This document shows positions 7,097-13,983 of a stretch of 14,626 nt of DNA, piece by piece. The notes beneath the pieces are model-generated. The model did not search any database. It was not told the origin of the DNA and saw only the letters and a program-made list of their open reading frames with translations. The stretch lies in contig JAADFL010000178.1 in assembly GCA_013152945.1 (NCBI GenBank), forward strand, positions 1 to 14,626, in the 5' to 3' direction. Every line of letters begins with the position of its first letter. The first letter of the stretch is position 1. The position numbers and the translations under genes were made by a program. Source of the DNA: Deltaproteobacteria bacterium. Lineage in GTDB: Bacteria; Myxococcota_A; JAADFL01.

Positions 7097-8602
7097 CTAC
7101 CAAGTTCCAGTCACACCAAAAGTAAAACCGTCCCGGATCACCCCGGTAACAGGCATCACTCTGCCCTGGTCTCTTGATCCGGAATCATTACCTTCCAGCA
7201 GGTCCCATACGAGAAGCCCCAAGCCTCCTGCGGCAAAGGCCCCTGTCAGGCTCCAGAACACAGTGGCGGCAAGGCCGTAATCATCAGCATCCTGCTTGTA
7301 AGCAGATGCCCTGATACGGTTGTGAACAGAGAGGCTGTTGCCGTCGTCCTCTGCCGACATTCCCTTTGACGTATATACCGAGCCGCCGATAATGCAAAGC
7401 GCGCTTGCTCCAAAAAGACCATATGCCACAGGCATGACCCAGACAGGCGTCCCTTTCCTCGTTCCCGGTCCGGACGACGTTGCCGATACAGGTTGCCCGA
7501 CCACGGGTACGGCTTTTTTTGTCGCTTCAACAACCTGTTTTCGCTCCTCCTGGTTCTTCGAAACTTCGGGAGTTTTCCGCTTTTCTTCCTTGCTGACCGT
7601 TGCTTCAGTGGGTGGGCCGGATTTTTCTTTCTTCTCCACCTTTGAAACAGGAACCGAAACGCCTTTTGTCACCTTTGCATGCTTTTCAGACTCGGCCTTT
7701 TTCTGTATGGCGTTTGCCTTTTGTTCCATAGTTTTCTCTTGCACCCGTTTTACTTCACCCTTTTTCTTTATGGGCACCAATGGCGGCAATGCCGGTTTCT
7801 CCTCATTGTCCTTGGCGCTTGCAACTCCGGATGCCGCTTTGTTTTCAGTTACTGTAGAACCTTTTTCCAGGATAACCGCCAGTGTCTTCTTTCCCCTTGG
7901 AACCGGCAGGACCTTTTTCCACACCTTGAAGCCGTTCTTTACAACCTTCAACCTCCGGATACCGTTCGCCACGTGAACATATTTTTTCAGGGGTGAAACA
8001 CCAACCAGCATATCATCCACGTACACCAATGCGCCGGGCTCCGACACGTTCAGCTTCAACCTGCCCTTCAACGCCGGATCGACACCGGTGAGCAAATATT
8101 TTACGGCCCTTCTCGTTGTTCTGCGAAGGCCGGGACGTCCGGCCAGTTTTTCACGCAAATGAGCCCTTACAGGTTGCCCCTTGGCAACGTCCACCAAAAG
8201 CATCTTGATACTGAAAGATCCCTTGGGGCCCTTCTTGACCATGGGAAGAATCGCCAGATCCGCCTTCAGCGCTTTTCCAAGGTCGATCGCACAGTTCAAA
8301 TCCGTACAGCTTTCGAAAGCAGCAGAGACTCCCTTGGTCAGCTCCCTGGTATTTGCTGCAGCCCGTTTGGTGGAATAACCCTTGAGCCGGTTCACAGCAA
8401 CGGTTATCCACTTGACCAGGTCGTTTTTCAGGTTCTGGCTTACGCCCCTGCCGTCAACCGGAAACACTGCAACATTCAATTGTCTCTTCAATCGTTTGCC
8501 GTAAGCCCCTCCTTCAAAAATCGTGAAGAACAAAACAGCAATACCAATTGATATAATCATGACCCTGTACCGGACGGAAGCAAGTTTTCTTCCTTCCCTC
8601 AT
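7097..8602 (-). CDS. TolB-like/PEGA-domain membrane protein
   Basis: 501 residues. I chose ATG 8602, with GGAGGGTGG just upstream; an earlier ATG at 8659 would put 19 charged residues before the signal segment and has its SD too close. Residues 12-30 are a signal or membrane anchor. Residues ~41-170 resemble the N-terminal domain common in myxobacterial PEGA proteins, with VAVFPVDGRG (44-53) and a Cys99/Cys104 pair before a GKALKADLAILP segment (109-120). Residues ~182-248 are a PEGA domain (LKLNVSEPGALVYVDDMLVG, 182-201), associated with surface-layer or envelope proteins. Then comes a long Lys/Glu/Val-rich linker (251-380) and two hydrophobic segments (~388-410 and ~444-467). First gene of the four-gene operon, 104 bases downstream of the ABC permease. 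The linker could span the periplasm. Function unknown. Confidence 0.85.
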   Translation of the reverse strand: MREGRKLASVRYRVMIISIGIAVLFFTIFEGGAYGKRLKRQLNVAVFPVDGRGVSQNLKNDLVKWITVAVNRLKGYSTKRAAANTRELTKGVSAAFESCTDLNCAIDLGKALKADLAILPMVKKGPKGSFSIKMLLVDVAKGQPVRAHLREKLAGRPGLRRTTRRAVKYLLTGVDPALKGRLKLNVSEPGALVYVDDMLVGVSPLKKYVHVANGIRRLKVVKNGFKVWKKVLPVPRGKKTLAVILEKGSTVTENKAASGVASAKDNEEKPALPPLVPIKKKGEVKRVQEKTMEQKANAIQKKAESEKHAKVTKGVSVPVSKVEKKEKSGPPTEATVSKEEKRKTPEVSKNQEERKQVVEATKKAVPVVGQPVSATSSGPGTRKGTPVWVMPVAYGLFGASALCIIGGSVYTSKGMSAEDDGNSLSVHNRIRASAYKQDADDYGLAATVFWSLTGAFAAGGLGLLVWDLLEGNDSGSRDQGRVMPVTGVIRDGFTFGVTGTW

Positions 8603-8680
8603 GATTTCACCACCCTCCAAGTTTAGTCGAGCCTCTCTCTTTTTTCTCGTATAATCCATTCCTATTAACAGAACCCAAGC

Positions 8681-8710
8681 AGTTTAGCAGCATGGTTCTC
8701 TGTGCGTCAA
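8681..8710 (-). promoter_or_regulatory. candidate promoter of the four-gene operon
   Basis: On the minus strand, TTGACG (8710-8705) and TAAACT (8686-8681) are separated by 18 bases, placing transcription start near 8674. The -35 hexamer overlaps the stop codon of the ABC permease. A second possibility is TTGGGT (about 8680) with TTATAC (about 8654), also 18 bases apart. Either start lies upstream of ATG 8602. No strong terminator separates the permease from this operon, so read-through is also possible. Confidence 0.35.
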
Positions 8711-9522
8711 TAGTGAGTAAGTGTTCCATCTTTCTTGGCTCTTTTGACAGCCAGAGAAAATGATACCAAACCAACCGGCAAGGTGACTACCGTAAGTATA
8801 ACCAATGCATACAATGATTCAAGGGCATCGGACCATGGCCTGCCTGCGACCAGGACCAACCTGATCGCCTCCAGGGCATGTGTAATGGGCAATATTTCCG
8901 AAAACGGCCTTAACCAGTCCGGCAGCACCGAAATCGGGTAGATCACACCGCCCAGCAGGTAAGACAGTCCGCTCACCATCCATGTTATGGGTTCAAATCG
9001 TTTGAACACCATGATGAACGACGCCCCCAGGATACCTATCCCTGCAAAGGACATGACAGTCAACAACATCACGACAAGAGAGACGGGGATTCCAGAGGCA
9101 TGCAATGGAACGTCAAAGAAAATATTCCCCACCAGGAGCAGCAGGAAGACGCGGAATGATGTGAATATAAAAGGATACAATGAAGAGTATGCCACAAGTC
9201 CCGAAATACTCGTCCTGGTTACGAGCATTGCCTCCATGGTGCCGAGTACCTGGGCCTGTCTTATCTGCTGGGAAAATGCAGTCAACGCCACTGTCAAAAA
9301 ACTGGAGAAGGCTATTCCAGTCAAAGCAAAAGAAAAATAATCGCCCCCGTATTTGGCAAGCCGAGGCTCGGCGGAAGGACCTATCAACTTTGCAAGAAAA
9401 TAAAATGAAAAAACAGTGAACAGCATGCCCGTAAACTGAAATATGAAGTTGAGCCGGTAACTCAGCTCTTGTATGAAATCCCTCTTCATGAAGGCCAGGG
9501 CCTTTGAAAGGATCTTCACCAT
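8707..9522 (-). CDS. ABC-2 type transporter permease
   Basis: 271 residues. It has about six membrane segments (roughly residues 24-45, 61-84, 106-133, 144-167, 175-196 and 235-258) and the ABC-2 signature region GGVIYPISVLPDWLRPF (~191-207) followed by an ITHALEAIR motif. This is the membrane half of an exporter of the multidrug/polysaccharide/NatB type; the substrate cannot be read. The ATG at 9522 lies only 1 base after GGAGG. The GTG at 9519 has better SD spacing and overlaps the upstream ATPase stop as GTGA, so the true start may be 9519. The overlap implies translational coupling to the ATPase gene. Confidence 0.92.
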   Translation of the reverse strand: MVKILSKALAFMKRDFIQELSYRLNFIFQFTGMLFTVFSFYFLAKLIGPSAEPRLAKYGGDYFSFALTGIAFSSFLTVALTAFSQQIRQAQVLGTMEAMLVTRTSISGLVAYSSLYPFIFTSFRVFLLLLVGNIFFDVPLHASGIPVSLVVMLLTVMSFAGIGILGASFIMVFKRFEPITWMVSGLSYLLGGVIYPISVLPDWLRPFSEILPITHALEAIRLVLVAGRPWSDALESLYALVILTVVTLPVGLVSFSLAVKRAKKDGTLTHY

Positions 9523-10334
9523 TCCTCCTGCCCGAATACCTTTTCGACCTCGGGCATTACCTGTTCCACCTCTCCAAAAGCTGCACAGGTTCCTTTTTTC
9601 AACAACAAGACCTGGTCGGCAACCTCGCTCGCTTCCTCGAGATCGTGTGTAGCCATGATAAGTGTAATCTTCTCATTCTCCAGCATATCCTGCTTCAAAA
9701 ACTTCCTCATCCCGGCGGCCGAACCCGGGTCCAGGCTCCGGGTAGGCTCATCGACGAGCAGAACTTTGGGCCGGTTGAGCAAGGCCCTTGCCAGGGCGAG
9801 TCTCTGCTTGATACCTGTGGACAGATCCCTAAAAGGCCTTTTTGCTTCATTTGAAACATGTACCTTTTCCAGAACCTCGTTTACGCGTTCTTTCTTTTCT
9901 CTTCCACGAAGGTCCTGCAACATGGCAAAGAACTCGATATTTTGCCATGCACTCAATCGCCAGTAGAAAGATCTTTCGTCGCATATGGCGAAACCAATCA
10001 GTTTCTGCACCAGGTCGGTCTGTCTCTTGACGTCCAGGCCCATGACCATGGCGCGTCCAGAGTCAGGCTCCACCAACCCGGAAAGAACCTTGAGCAAAGT
10101 GCTCTTGCCCGCGCCGTTCGGTCCAAGCACTGCCAAGGCGCTGCCTTTTCTTACAGTAAAATCTATGCCGTCCAGGGCCTTTATGTATTCCCCTCTCCCA
10201 AACGGAGCCTTCAAGAGATCGAGCCAGCCCCTGGCTGTTGGAAAACTCTTGGACAGATTATCGACCAGTACACCGGCACGATCCTCTTTTTCGCTGCGGT
10301 CCTGACCTTCCAATCTAATCCCCATCAAGCTCAT
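9516..10334 (-). CDS. ABC transporter ATP-binding protein
   Basis: 272 residues. Complete nucleotide-binding domain: Walker A GPNGAGKST (71-79), a divergent signature LSTGI (171-175, usually LSGGQ) before KQRLALARAL, Walker B VLLVDEP (191-197) with catalytic Glu196, D-loop, and His230 in the H-loop (MATHD). The LSTGI signature and the WRLSAWQNIEFF segment (125-136) are common in ATPases paired with ABC-2 permeases, which fits the overlapping next gene. The start is ambiguous: ATG 10334 or ATG 10325; a weak GGGA fits the latter better. A possible promoter facing this gene is TTGCAC (10405-10400), 17 bases, TAGACC (10382-10377), overlapping the divergent apbE-like promoter. The transported compound is unknown. 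Confidence 0.94.
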   Translation of the reverse strand: MSLMGIRLEGQDRSEKEDRAGVLVDNLSKSFPTARGWLDLLKAPFGRGEYIKALDGIDFTVRKGSALAVLGPNGAGKSTLLKVLSGLVEPDSGRAMVMGLDVKRQTDLVQKLIGFAICDERSFYWRLSAWQNIEFFAMLQDLRGREKKERVNEVLEKVHVSNEAKRPFRDLSTGIKQRLALARALLNRPKVLLVDEPTRSLDPGSAAGMRKFLKQDMLENEKITLIMATHDLEEASEVADQVLLLKKGTCAAFGEVEQVMPEVEKVFGQEEW

Positions 10335-10350
10335 TCCCGGCCGGTCGCCG

Positions 10351-10379
10351 TTGACACCAAGCCCTTATGGAAATACGGT
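10351..10379 (+). promoter_or_regulatory. candidate sigma70-type promoter of apbE-like gene
   Basis: TTGACA (10351-10356), a 17-base spacer and TACGGT (10374-10379). The -35 is consensus and the spacing ideal; the -10 keeps only TA...T. Transcription would start near 10386, ahead of the GGAGGT at 10407-10412. It would exclude an earlier GTG-like or ATG start (10351 or 10405) for the coding region. Confidence 0.5.
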
Positions 10380-10419
10380 CTATCAAAGCCTTGATGGATG
10401 TGCAATGGAGGTAATTTAC

Positions 10420-11565
10420 TTGAAAGCGAAAAAACACGCAAAGAATAGTATCATACGCAATCCCTATTACACGATCATCTTGATGATCGTATCCCTTGTG
10501 GCCGTACTCGCATATATATGGAAAACCACACCGGCTCAAGATGACGGGAACGAGCCTGGCTCCGGTTCCGTTTCAAAAAAACAAAATATTACCAACCAGA
10601 GAAAGGCTTTCTTTCAAACCGGTAACCATGAATTTTTTACATCGTCCAGGACCTTGCTGGGGACCGTTGTGACCATCCAGGCGGGAACGGATGACCCCAA
10701 GAAAGCAGTGGCCATGGTGCGTGCCGGTTTCAAGGAAATCAGGAGGCTACTGACATTGCTCGGTCCTACCGGGCCAGGAAGACCGGTATCCGAAATAAAC
10801 GCATCATCCGGGGGCCCTCCGGTCAAGGTGGGCACAGATCTCATGAATGTTCTTGTCGCTTCCAAGAAAATTGCCGATCTCACAGGAGGAGCATTCGACC
10901 CGACCTGGGCCGTACTCGCGCCCTTTCGGCACTCCGACAAGAAAAACTCCAAGAGTTTGGACCAATCCAAAGTTGCTTCGGCTGTAAAACTGGTTGATTA
11001 TCAATTATTGATCCTGGACCGGGAAAATTCAACGGCCAGGCTCGAAAAAAAAGGTATGGCCTTGGACCTGGCTGAAGTCGCCAAGGGATATGCTGCGGAC
11101 AGGGCCGCACAGGTTCTCGCCGGTATGGGCTGCAAGTCAGCACTGATAAACGTGGGCGGAAATATACATGCCCTCGGCGGTCATGATTCGAAGCCTTGGG
11201 AAATAGGTATCAAGGACCCGAGTAACAGCAAGAAACTGTTGGGCACGGTTGCTGTCAGAGACATGGCTTTGGCCACTTCCGGCAATTTGGAAAAATCCTT
11301 TTCCGGGGATGGCCCGAGGTATCACCAAATATTGGATCCAAGGACTGGAATGCCTGCCAGGAACACCAAGGCTGTTTCGGTTATCGCTCCCACAGGAATC
11401 GAGGCCGGGGCCCTTAAAGCTGCTTTTTTCGTCATGGGACCGAAAGATGCATTGAAACTTGCTAACAAGCTTGAAAACATCGAGATGCTCATTGTCGATC
11501 CAAACGACAGGATAATGATGACACCGGGATTTACCAAGGTCTTCAAGATAAACCACGGAAAATAG
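10420..11565 (+). CDS. apbE: ApbE-like FAD:protein FMN transferase, metal site altered
   Basis: 381 residues from TTG 10420, chosen because GGAGGT (10407-10412) is 7 bases upstream; the alternative ATG 10405 overlaps that SD. Residues ~15-35 form a membrane anchor with the catalytic part on the far side, as expected for ApbE, which moves FMN from FAD onto Thr/Ser of target proteins such as Nqr or Rnf subunits. Family motifs in order: LLGTVVTI (79-86), SEINASSGG (124-132), GGAFDPTWAVL (156-166), LDLAEVAKGYAAD (215-227), NVGGNI (244-249), ATSGN (285-289), YHQILDPRTG (301-310). Two departures stand out: the usual GGD is GGN, and the Mg-binding ADALATA-type motif reads AGALKAA (329-335), so both the Asp (Gly330) and Thr (Ala334) metal ligands appear lost. 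It may be weakly active, use another metal geometry, or be non-catalytic. No flavinylated target is nearby. Confidence 0.88.
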   Translation: MKAKKHAKNSIIRNPYYTIILMIVSLVAVLAYIWKTTPAQDDGNEPGSGSVSKKQNITNQRKAFFQTGNHEFFTSSRTLLGTVVTIQAGTDDPKKAVAMVRAGFKEIRRLLTLLGPTGPGRPVSEINASSGGPPVKVGTDLMNVLVASKKIADLTGGAFDPTWAVLAPFRHSDKKNSKSLDQSKVASAVKLVDYQLLILDRENSTARLEKKGMALDLAEVAKGYAADRAAQVLAGMGCKSALINVGGNIHALGGHDSKPWEIGIKDPSNSKKLLGTVAVRDMALATSGNLEKSFSGDGPRYHQILDPRTGMPARNTKAVSVIAPTGIEAGALKAAFFVMGPKDALKLANKLENIEMLIVDPNDRIMMTPGFTKVFKINHGK

Positions 11566-11580
11566 TTTTAAGCGAAATAA

Positions 11581-12117
11581 TTATTTTGTTCCGGGCGAGC
11601 TCAAGTGTTCTGCCACTGCCTTCAATGTTTCTTCGTTTAGCGCTCTGACGCAAAAGGTCCAGTCACGGCCCGAGGATATCTGGTGGTTCTGTGACAGCAA
11701 TGCATTATCTAAAGTTGCATACAAATCGGAATGTGTCGAAAGCGAGGCAGAACCTGCTCCGAAACCTACCAACATCCTGGCTGCCTTGGAACCCGGGTTG
11801 TAATCGGTTATCTTGACAATCAGAAGATACTTGTCCTGTCCGGGCTTGAATCCCTCACGGGTATTGATTGCCCGAGCTTCGAACCCGGCATTGACAGCCA
11901 TTTGGACGATATTGTTTTCCATGAAGTCACCTACCTGATTTCGTTGTTTGACCTGGCTCTCGGACAAGCCTGGATCGCTTGCATTGCGGTCTATTACGAT
12001 ATCCAGTTTGACCTTGTCTCCATTTGCCAGGTTGGGAGCCTTGAAGCGCGGGCCGCAACCAAAGGCCACAAGGGTGAACAGCGCCATGCCACCTGTAGCA
12101 AATAGTAATCTCTTCAT
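11581..12117 (-). CDS. DUF4410-like lipoprotein
   Basis: 178 residues. The ATG at 12117 follows a strong AAGGAGGT with about 6-7 bases spacing. Residues 1-20 are a signal peptide with lipobox AFGC and Cys21. The mature domain has a strand-rich pattern with LLIVKITDYNPGSKAARMLV (98-117) then GFGAGSAS (118-125), the segment I associate with DUF4410, a family of small lipoproteins of unknown role. Two more residues of note are Cys156 and a short charged C-terminus. It converges with the apbE-like gene, the stops only 15 bases apart, and is transcribed alone. Family call moderate; function unknown. Confidence 0.82.
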   Translation of the reverse strand: MKRLLFATGGMALFTLVAFGCGPRFKAPNLANGDKVKLDIVIDRNASDPGLSESQVKQRNQVGDFMENNIVQMAVNAGFEARAINTREGFKPGQDKYLLIVKITDYNPGSKAARMLVGFGAGSASLSTHSDLYATLDNALLSQNHQISSGRDWTFCVRALNEETLKAVAEHLSSPGTK

Positions 12118-12158
12118 GCGATAACCTCCTTCGAGACTTGTTCGAAATATGTTAATTA

Positions 12159-12187
12159 CTATTATTAACCGGCTTGAAAAAAGTCAA
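12159..12187 (-). promoter_or_regulatory. candidate promoter of the DUF4410-like gene
   Basis: On the minus strand TTGACT (12187-12182), a 17-base spacer and TAATAG (12164-12159). The -35 matches consensus at five of six positions and the spacing is ideal; the -10 is weak, in an AT-rich stretch. Predicted start is near 12152, giving a leader of about 35 bases with the strong SD. Confidence 0.45.
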
Positions 12188-12224
12188 TGGGGCTTTGTTT
12201 TCATTTGGCGGCGCCCACCCGGGG

Positions 12225-12247
12225 TATCATTGGTTTTGATAATGATA
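12225..12247. repeat. operator-like inverted repeat
   Basis: TATCATT (12225-12231), 9 bases, AATGATA (12241-12247) form a perfect 7-base dyad, immediately followed by the palindrome TCAATTGA (12249-12256). It lies about 40 bases upstream of the candidate -35 of the DUF4410-like gene. It might be a regulator site. It has no GC stem or T-tract expected of a terminator. Confidence 0.35.
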
Positions 12248-12267
12248 TCAATTGAGTCACACCCTCC

Positions 12268-12343
12268 GTCCCTGCCTGTCGCTGCCTGTCGCCGTCCCTG
12301 CCTGTCCTGCCTGTCGCCGTCCCTGCCTGTCCTGCCTGTCCGG
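12268..12343. repeat. C-rich tandem repeat, three 25-26-bp units
   Basis: Three tandem units at 12268-12293, 12294-12318 and 12319-12343, each GTCCCTGCCTGTC followed by a second CTGCCTGTC, giving six CTGCCTGTC copies. The first unit has one extra G and the last ends in CCGG rather than CGCC. It lies 3' of mltG and upstream of the DUF4410-like gene. In composition and CCGTCCC phrasing it resembles the array at 216-500. No coding function is supported. The gap 12118-12378 otherwise holds the promoter and inverted repeat described separately. Confidence 0.88.
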
Positions 12344-12378
12344 GTGCTGTCAGGGATCCCGCCTGGGTGTTGAGAAAA

Positions 12379-13416
12379 TCAATGTCTTTCTTTTTCCTTT
12401 GCATTAAAGTACCGGCGTTGCCATTTTTCCACCGCCTTGTTGTGCTCCTGCAAAGTAACGGAAAAAACATGGGTTCCATTGTTCCTTGACACGAAGAACA
12501 TGTAAGGCACCTTTGCAGGATACAGGGCCGCCCTTATTGCATCTCCACCGGGACTGGCTATGGGTCCGGGCGGAAGTCCCTGCCTGGTATAAGTATTGTA
12601 CGGGTGGTCGGTAAGCAGGTCTTTCCTGGTAATATTTCCATTGTAGTTCCTTATTCCATAAATCACCGTGGGATCGGATTGGAGCTTCCAGCCTTTCTTC
12701 AACCTGCTGTGAAACACGGCGCTTATCATGGGCCGTTCCCTTGGATCGCCTGTCTCCTTCTCTATAATAGATGCCAAGGTAACCACCTGGTTCATGGTCA
12801 TACCCAGTTCCTTGGCCCTTTTATCGTAATCCCGGGTCCATTCCTTCTTGAACCTGTCCACCATGGCACTTACTATTGAAGAAACAGCCAATCCCTTTGC
12901 AAACCGGTAAGTGTCCGGGAACAGGTAACCCTCGAGGTTGGGCGCACCCTGTATGCCGAACTTGGCGGCTGACTTTTTATCAAGTACCACTGCGAGAAAC
13001 CTGTCAGCTCTTGCAAGCCCTGACTTTTCCAGGAGACTCGCGATCTCTTTTGCCCTGTACCCTTCCGGAATAGTCACCTTGTATGTGACTACTCCTCCCT
13101 TCACCAGCTTTCGCAGTATCTCTTCAGGCGACATTGAAGGAGACAAGGAATACTCGCCTGACTTGATTGCCTTTCCTCGACCATTGAAGCGCATCAGGAG
13201 TTTCATCCATGTACGGCTCTTGACCAAACCTTTCCCTGCAAGGTCTGTTGCAACATGGGATGGCAATGTTCCGGGCTTTACAACGAATACGATTTCATTG
13301 GTCGAACCGGGTGACAAGGGGGTTTCTGCAAATGACCTGAACTTCAAGTAAACAATGGAAGCAGCCATGGCCGATACCAGGATTGCCAGTAAGAATATTA
13401 TCAAGGTTTTTTTCAA
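12379..13416 (-). CDS. mltG: Endolytic murein transglycosylase MltG
   Basis: 345 residues, normal for the family. MltG is an inner-membrane lytic transglycosylase that cleaves nascent peptidoglycan strands and helps set glycan length. It has an N-terminal membrane anchor (4-24), a LysM-like region with VKPGTLPSHVATDLAGKGLV (46-65), NLEGYLFPDTYRF (160-172), the active-site segment LASIIEKET (214-222) with the catalytic Glu expected at 219, and LQSDPTVIYG plus LPPGPIASPG motifs. All expected motifs are present. The start is TTG 13416, overlapping the ruvX stop as TTGA, with GGGAG 6 bases upstream, so translation is coupled to ruvX. The yqgF-mltG pairing occurs in other bacteria, which supports both calls. 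Confidence 0.96.
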   Translation of the reverse strand: MKKTLIIFLLAILVSAMAASIVYLKFRSFAETPLSPGSTNEIVFVVKPGTLPSHVATDLAGKGLVKSRTWMKLLMRFNGRGKAIKSGEYSLSPSMSPEEILRKLVKGGVVTYKVTIPEGYRAKEIASLLEKSGLARADRFLAVVLDKKSAAKFGIQGAPNLEGYLFPDTYRFAKGLAVSSIVSAMVDRFKKEWTRDYDKRAKELGMTMNQVVTLASIIEKETGDPRERPMISAVFHSRLKKGWKLQSDPTVIYGIRNYNGNITRKDLLTDHPYNTYTRQGLPPGPIASPGGDAIRAALYPAKVPYMFFVSRNNGTHVFSVTLQEHNKAVEKWQRRYFNAKEKERH

Positions 13417-13838
13417 CCACTGCTCCCGAAGCGCAGGCTGTCCAGGTATCCCTGTAGTATAAGTTGGGCCGCGACCTGGTCTATCTTCTTCTTCCTCTTT
13501 TGCCTTGACATGTCGGCTTCGAGCAATGCTCTTTCAGCACCCACCGTGGTAAGCCTTTCGTCCCAAGGTTCGACAGGCAGGCCTGTAAGTGCTTTGACCT
13601 TCGAGGCAAACTCCCTGGCAGACCTTGCCGAAGGGCCTTCGGAACCATTCATGTTGAGAGGAAGACCAAAGACAATCTTCACGGCTCCCGTTGCACCAGC
13701 CACGCGACCCACGGCAGCGGCCAGGTCTTTTTCTTTCCTGCGTTCCAGTGTTTCAAGAGGCTGGGCGGTCCATCCCAATTCGTCGCTGATTGCCATGCCT
13801 ATCCGCTGCTCACCGATATCGAGTCCCAGTATACGCAT
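13413..13838 (-). CDS. ruvX: RuvX/YqgF pre-16S rRNA nuclease
   Basis: 141 residues, typical for the family. YqgF/RuvX is an RNase H-fold nuclease implicated in 16S rRNA 5' maturation and called a putative Holliday junction resolvase. Motifs: ILGLDIGEQRIGMAISD (3-19) with Asp7, VFGLPLNMNGSEG (56-68), WDERLTT (92-98) with Glu94, and KIDQVAAQLILQGYLD (118-133) with Asp120, so the acidic catalytic residues are intact. ATG 13838 fits the family start; a TTG at 13841 is adjacent. No SD is visible in front, and a candidate promoter places transcription start right at the start codon, so the mRNA may be leaderless. First gene of a two-gene unit with mltG. Confidence 0.95.
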   Translation of the reverse strand: MRILGLDIGEQRIGMAISDELGWTAQPLETLERRKEKDLAAAVGRVAGATGAVKIVFGLPLNMNGSEGPSARSAREFASKVKALTGLPVEPWDERLTTVGAERALLEADMSRQKRKKKIDQVAAQLILQGYLDSLRFGSSG

Positions 13839-13847
13839 CAAAAAGTA

Positions 13848-13876
13848 AGCCTATCCATGGCGAGGTGGCATGTCAA
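13848..13876 (-). promoter_or_regulatory. candidate promoter of ruvX-mltG
   Basis: On the minus strand TTGACA (13876-13871), a 17-base spacer, TAGGCT (13853-13848). Consensus -35 and ideal spacing, with a poor -10. The expected transcription start, 6-7 bases downstream, falls at 13841-13840, on the TTG/ATG start region of ruvX. Confidence 0.45.
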
Positions 13877-13983
13877 ATAGCTTAGCCATCCATCATTCGA
13901 AATACATGATTCATCGCTTGCAGTAGATACACGACTTATGATAAAGGCGATTCAAATGATTAACCTACTGGGAGGGTGTGATC

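Noticed and set aside
11575-11586. AAATAATTATTT palindrome between the convergent apbE-like and DUF4410-like genes as a terminator
   Set aside because: It is a perfect 12-base palindrome but entirely A/T, overlaps a stop codon, and would form a very weak stem without a loop.
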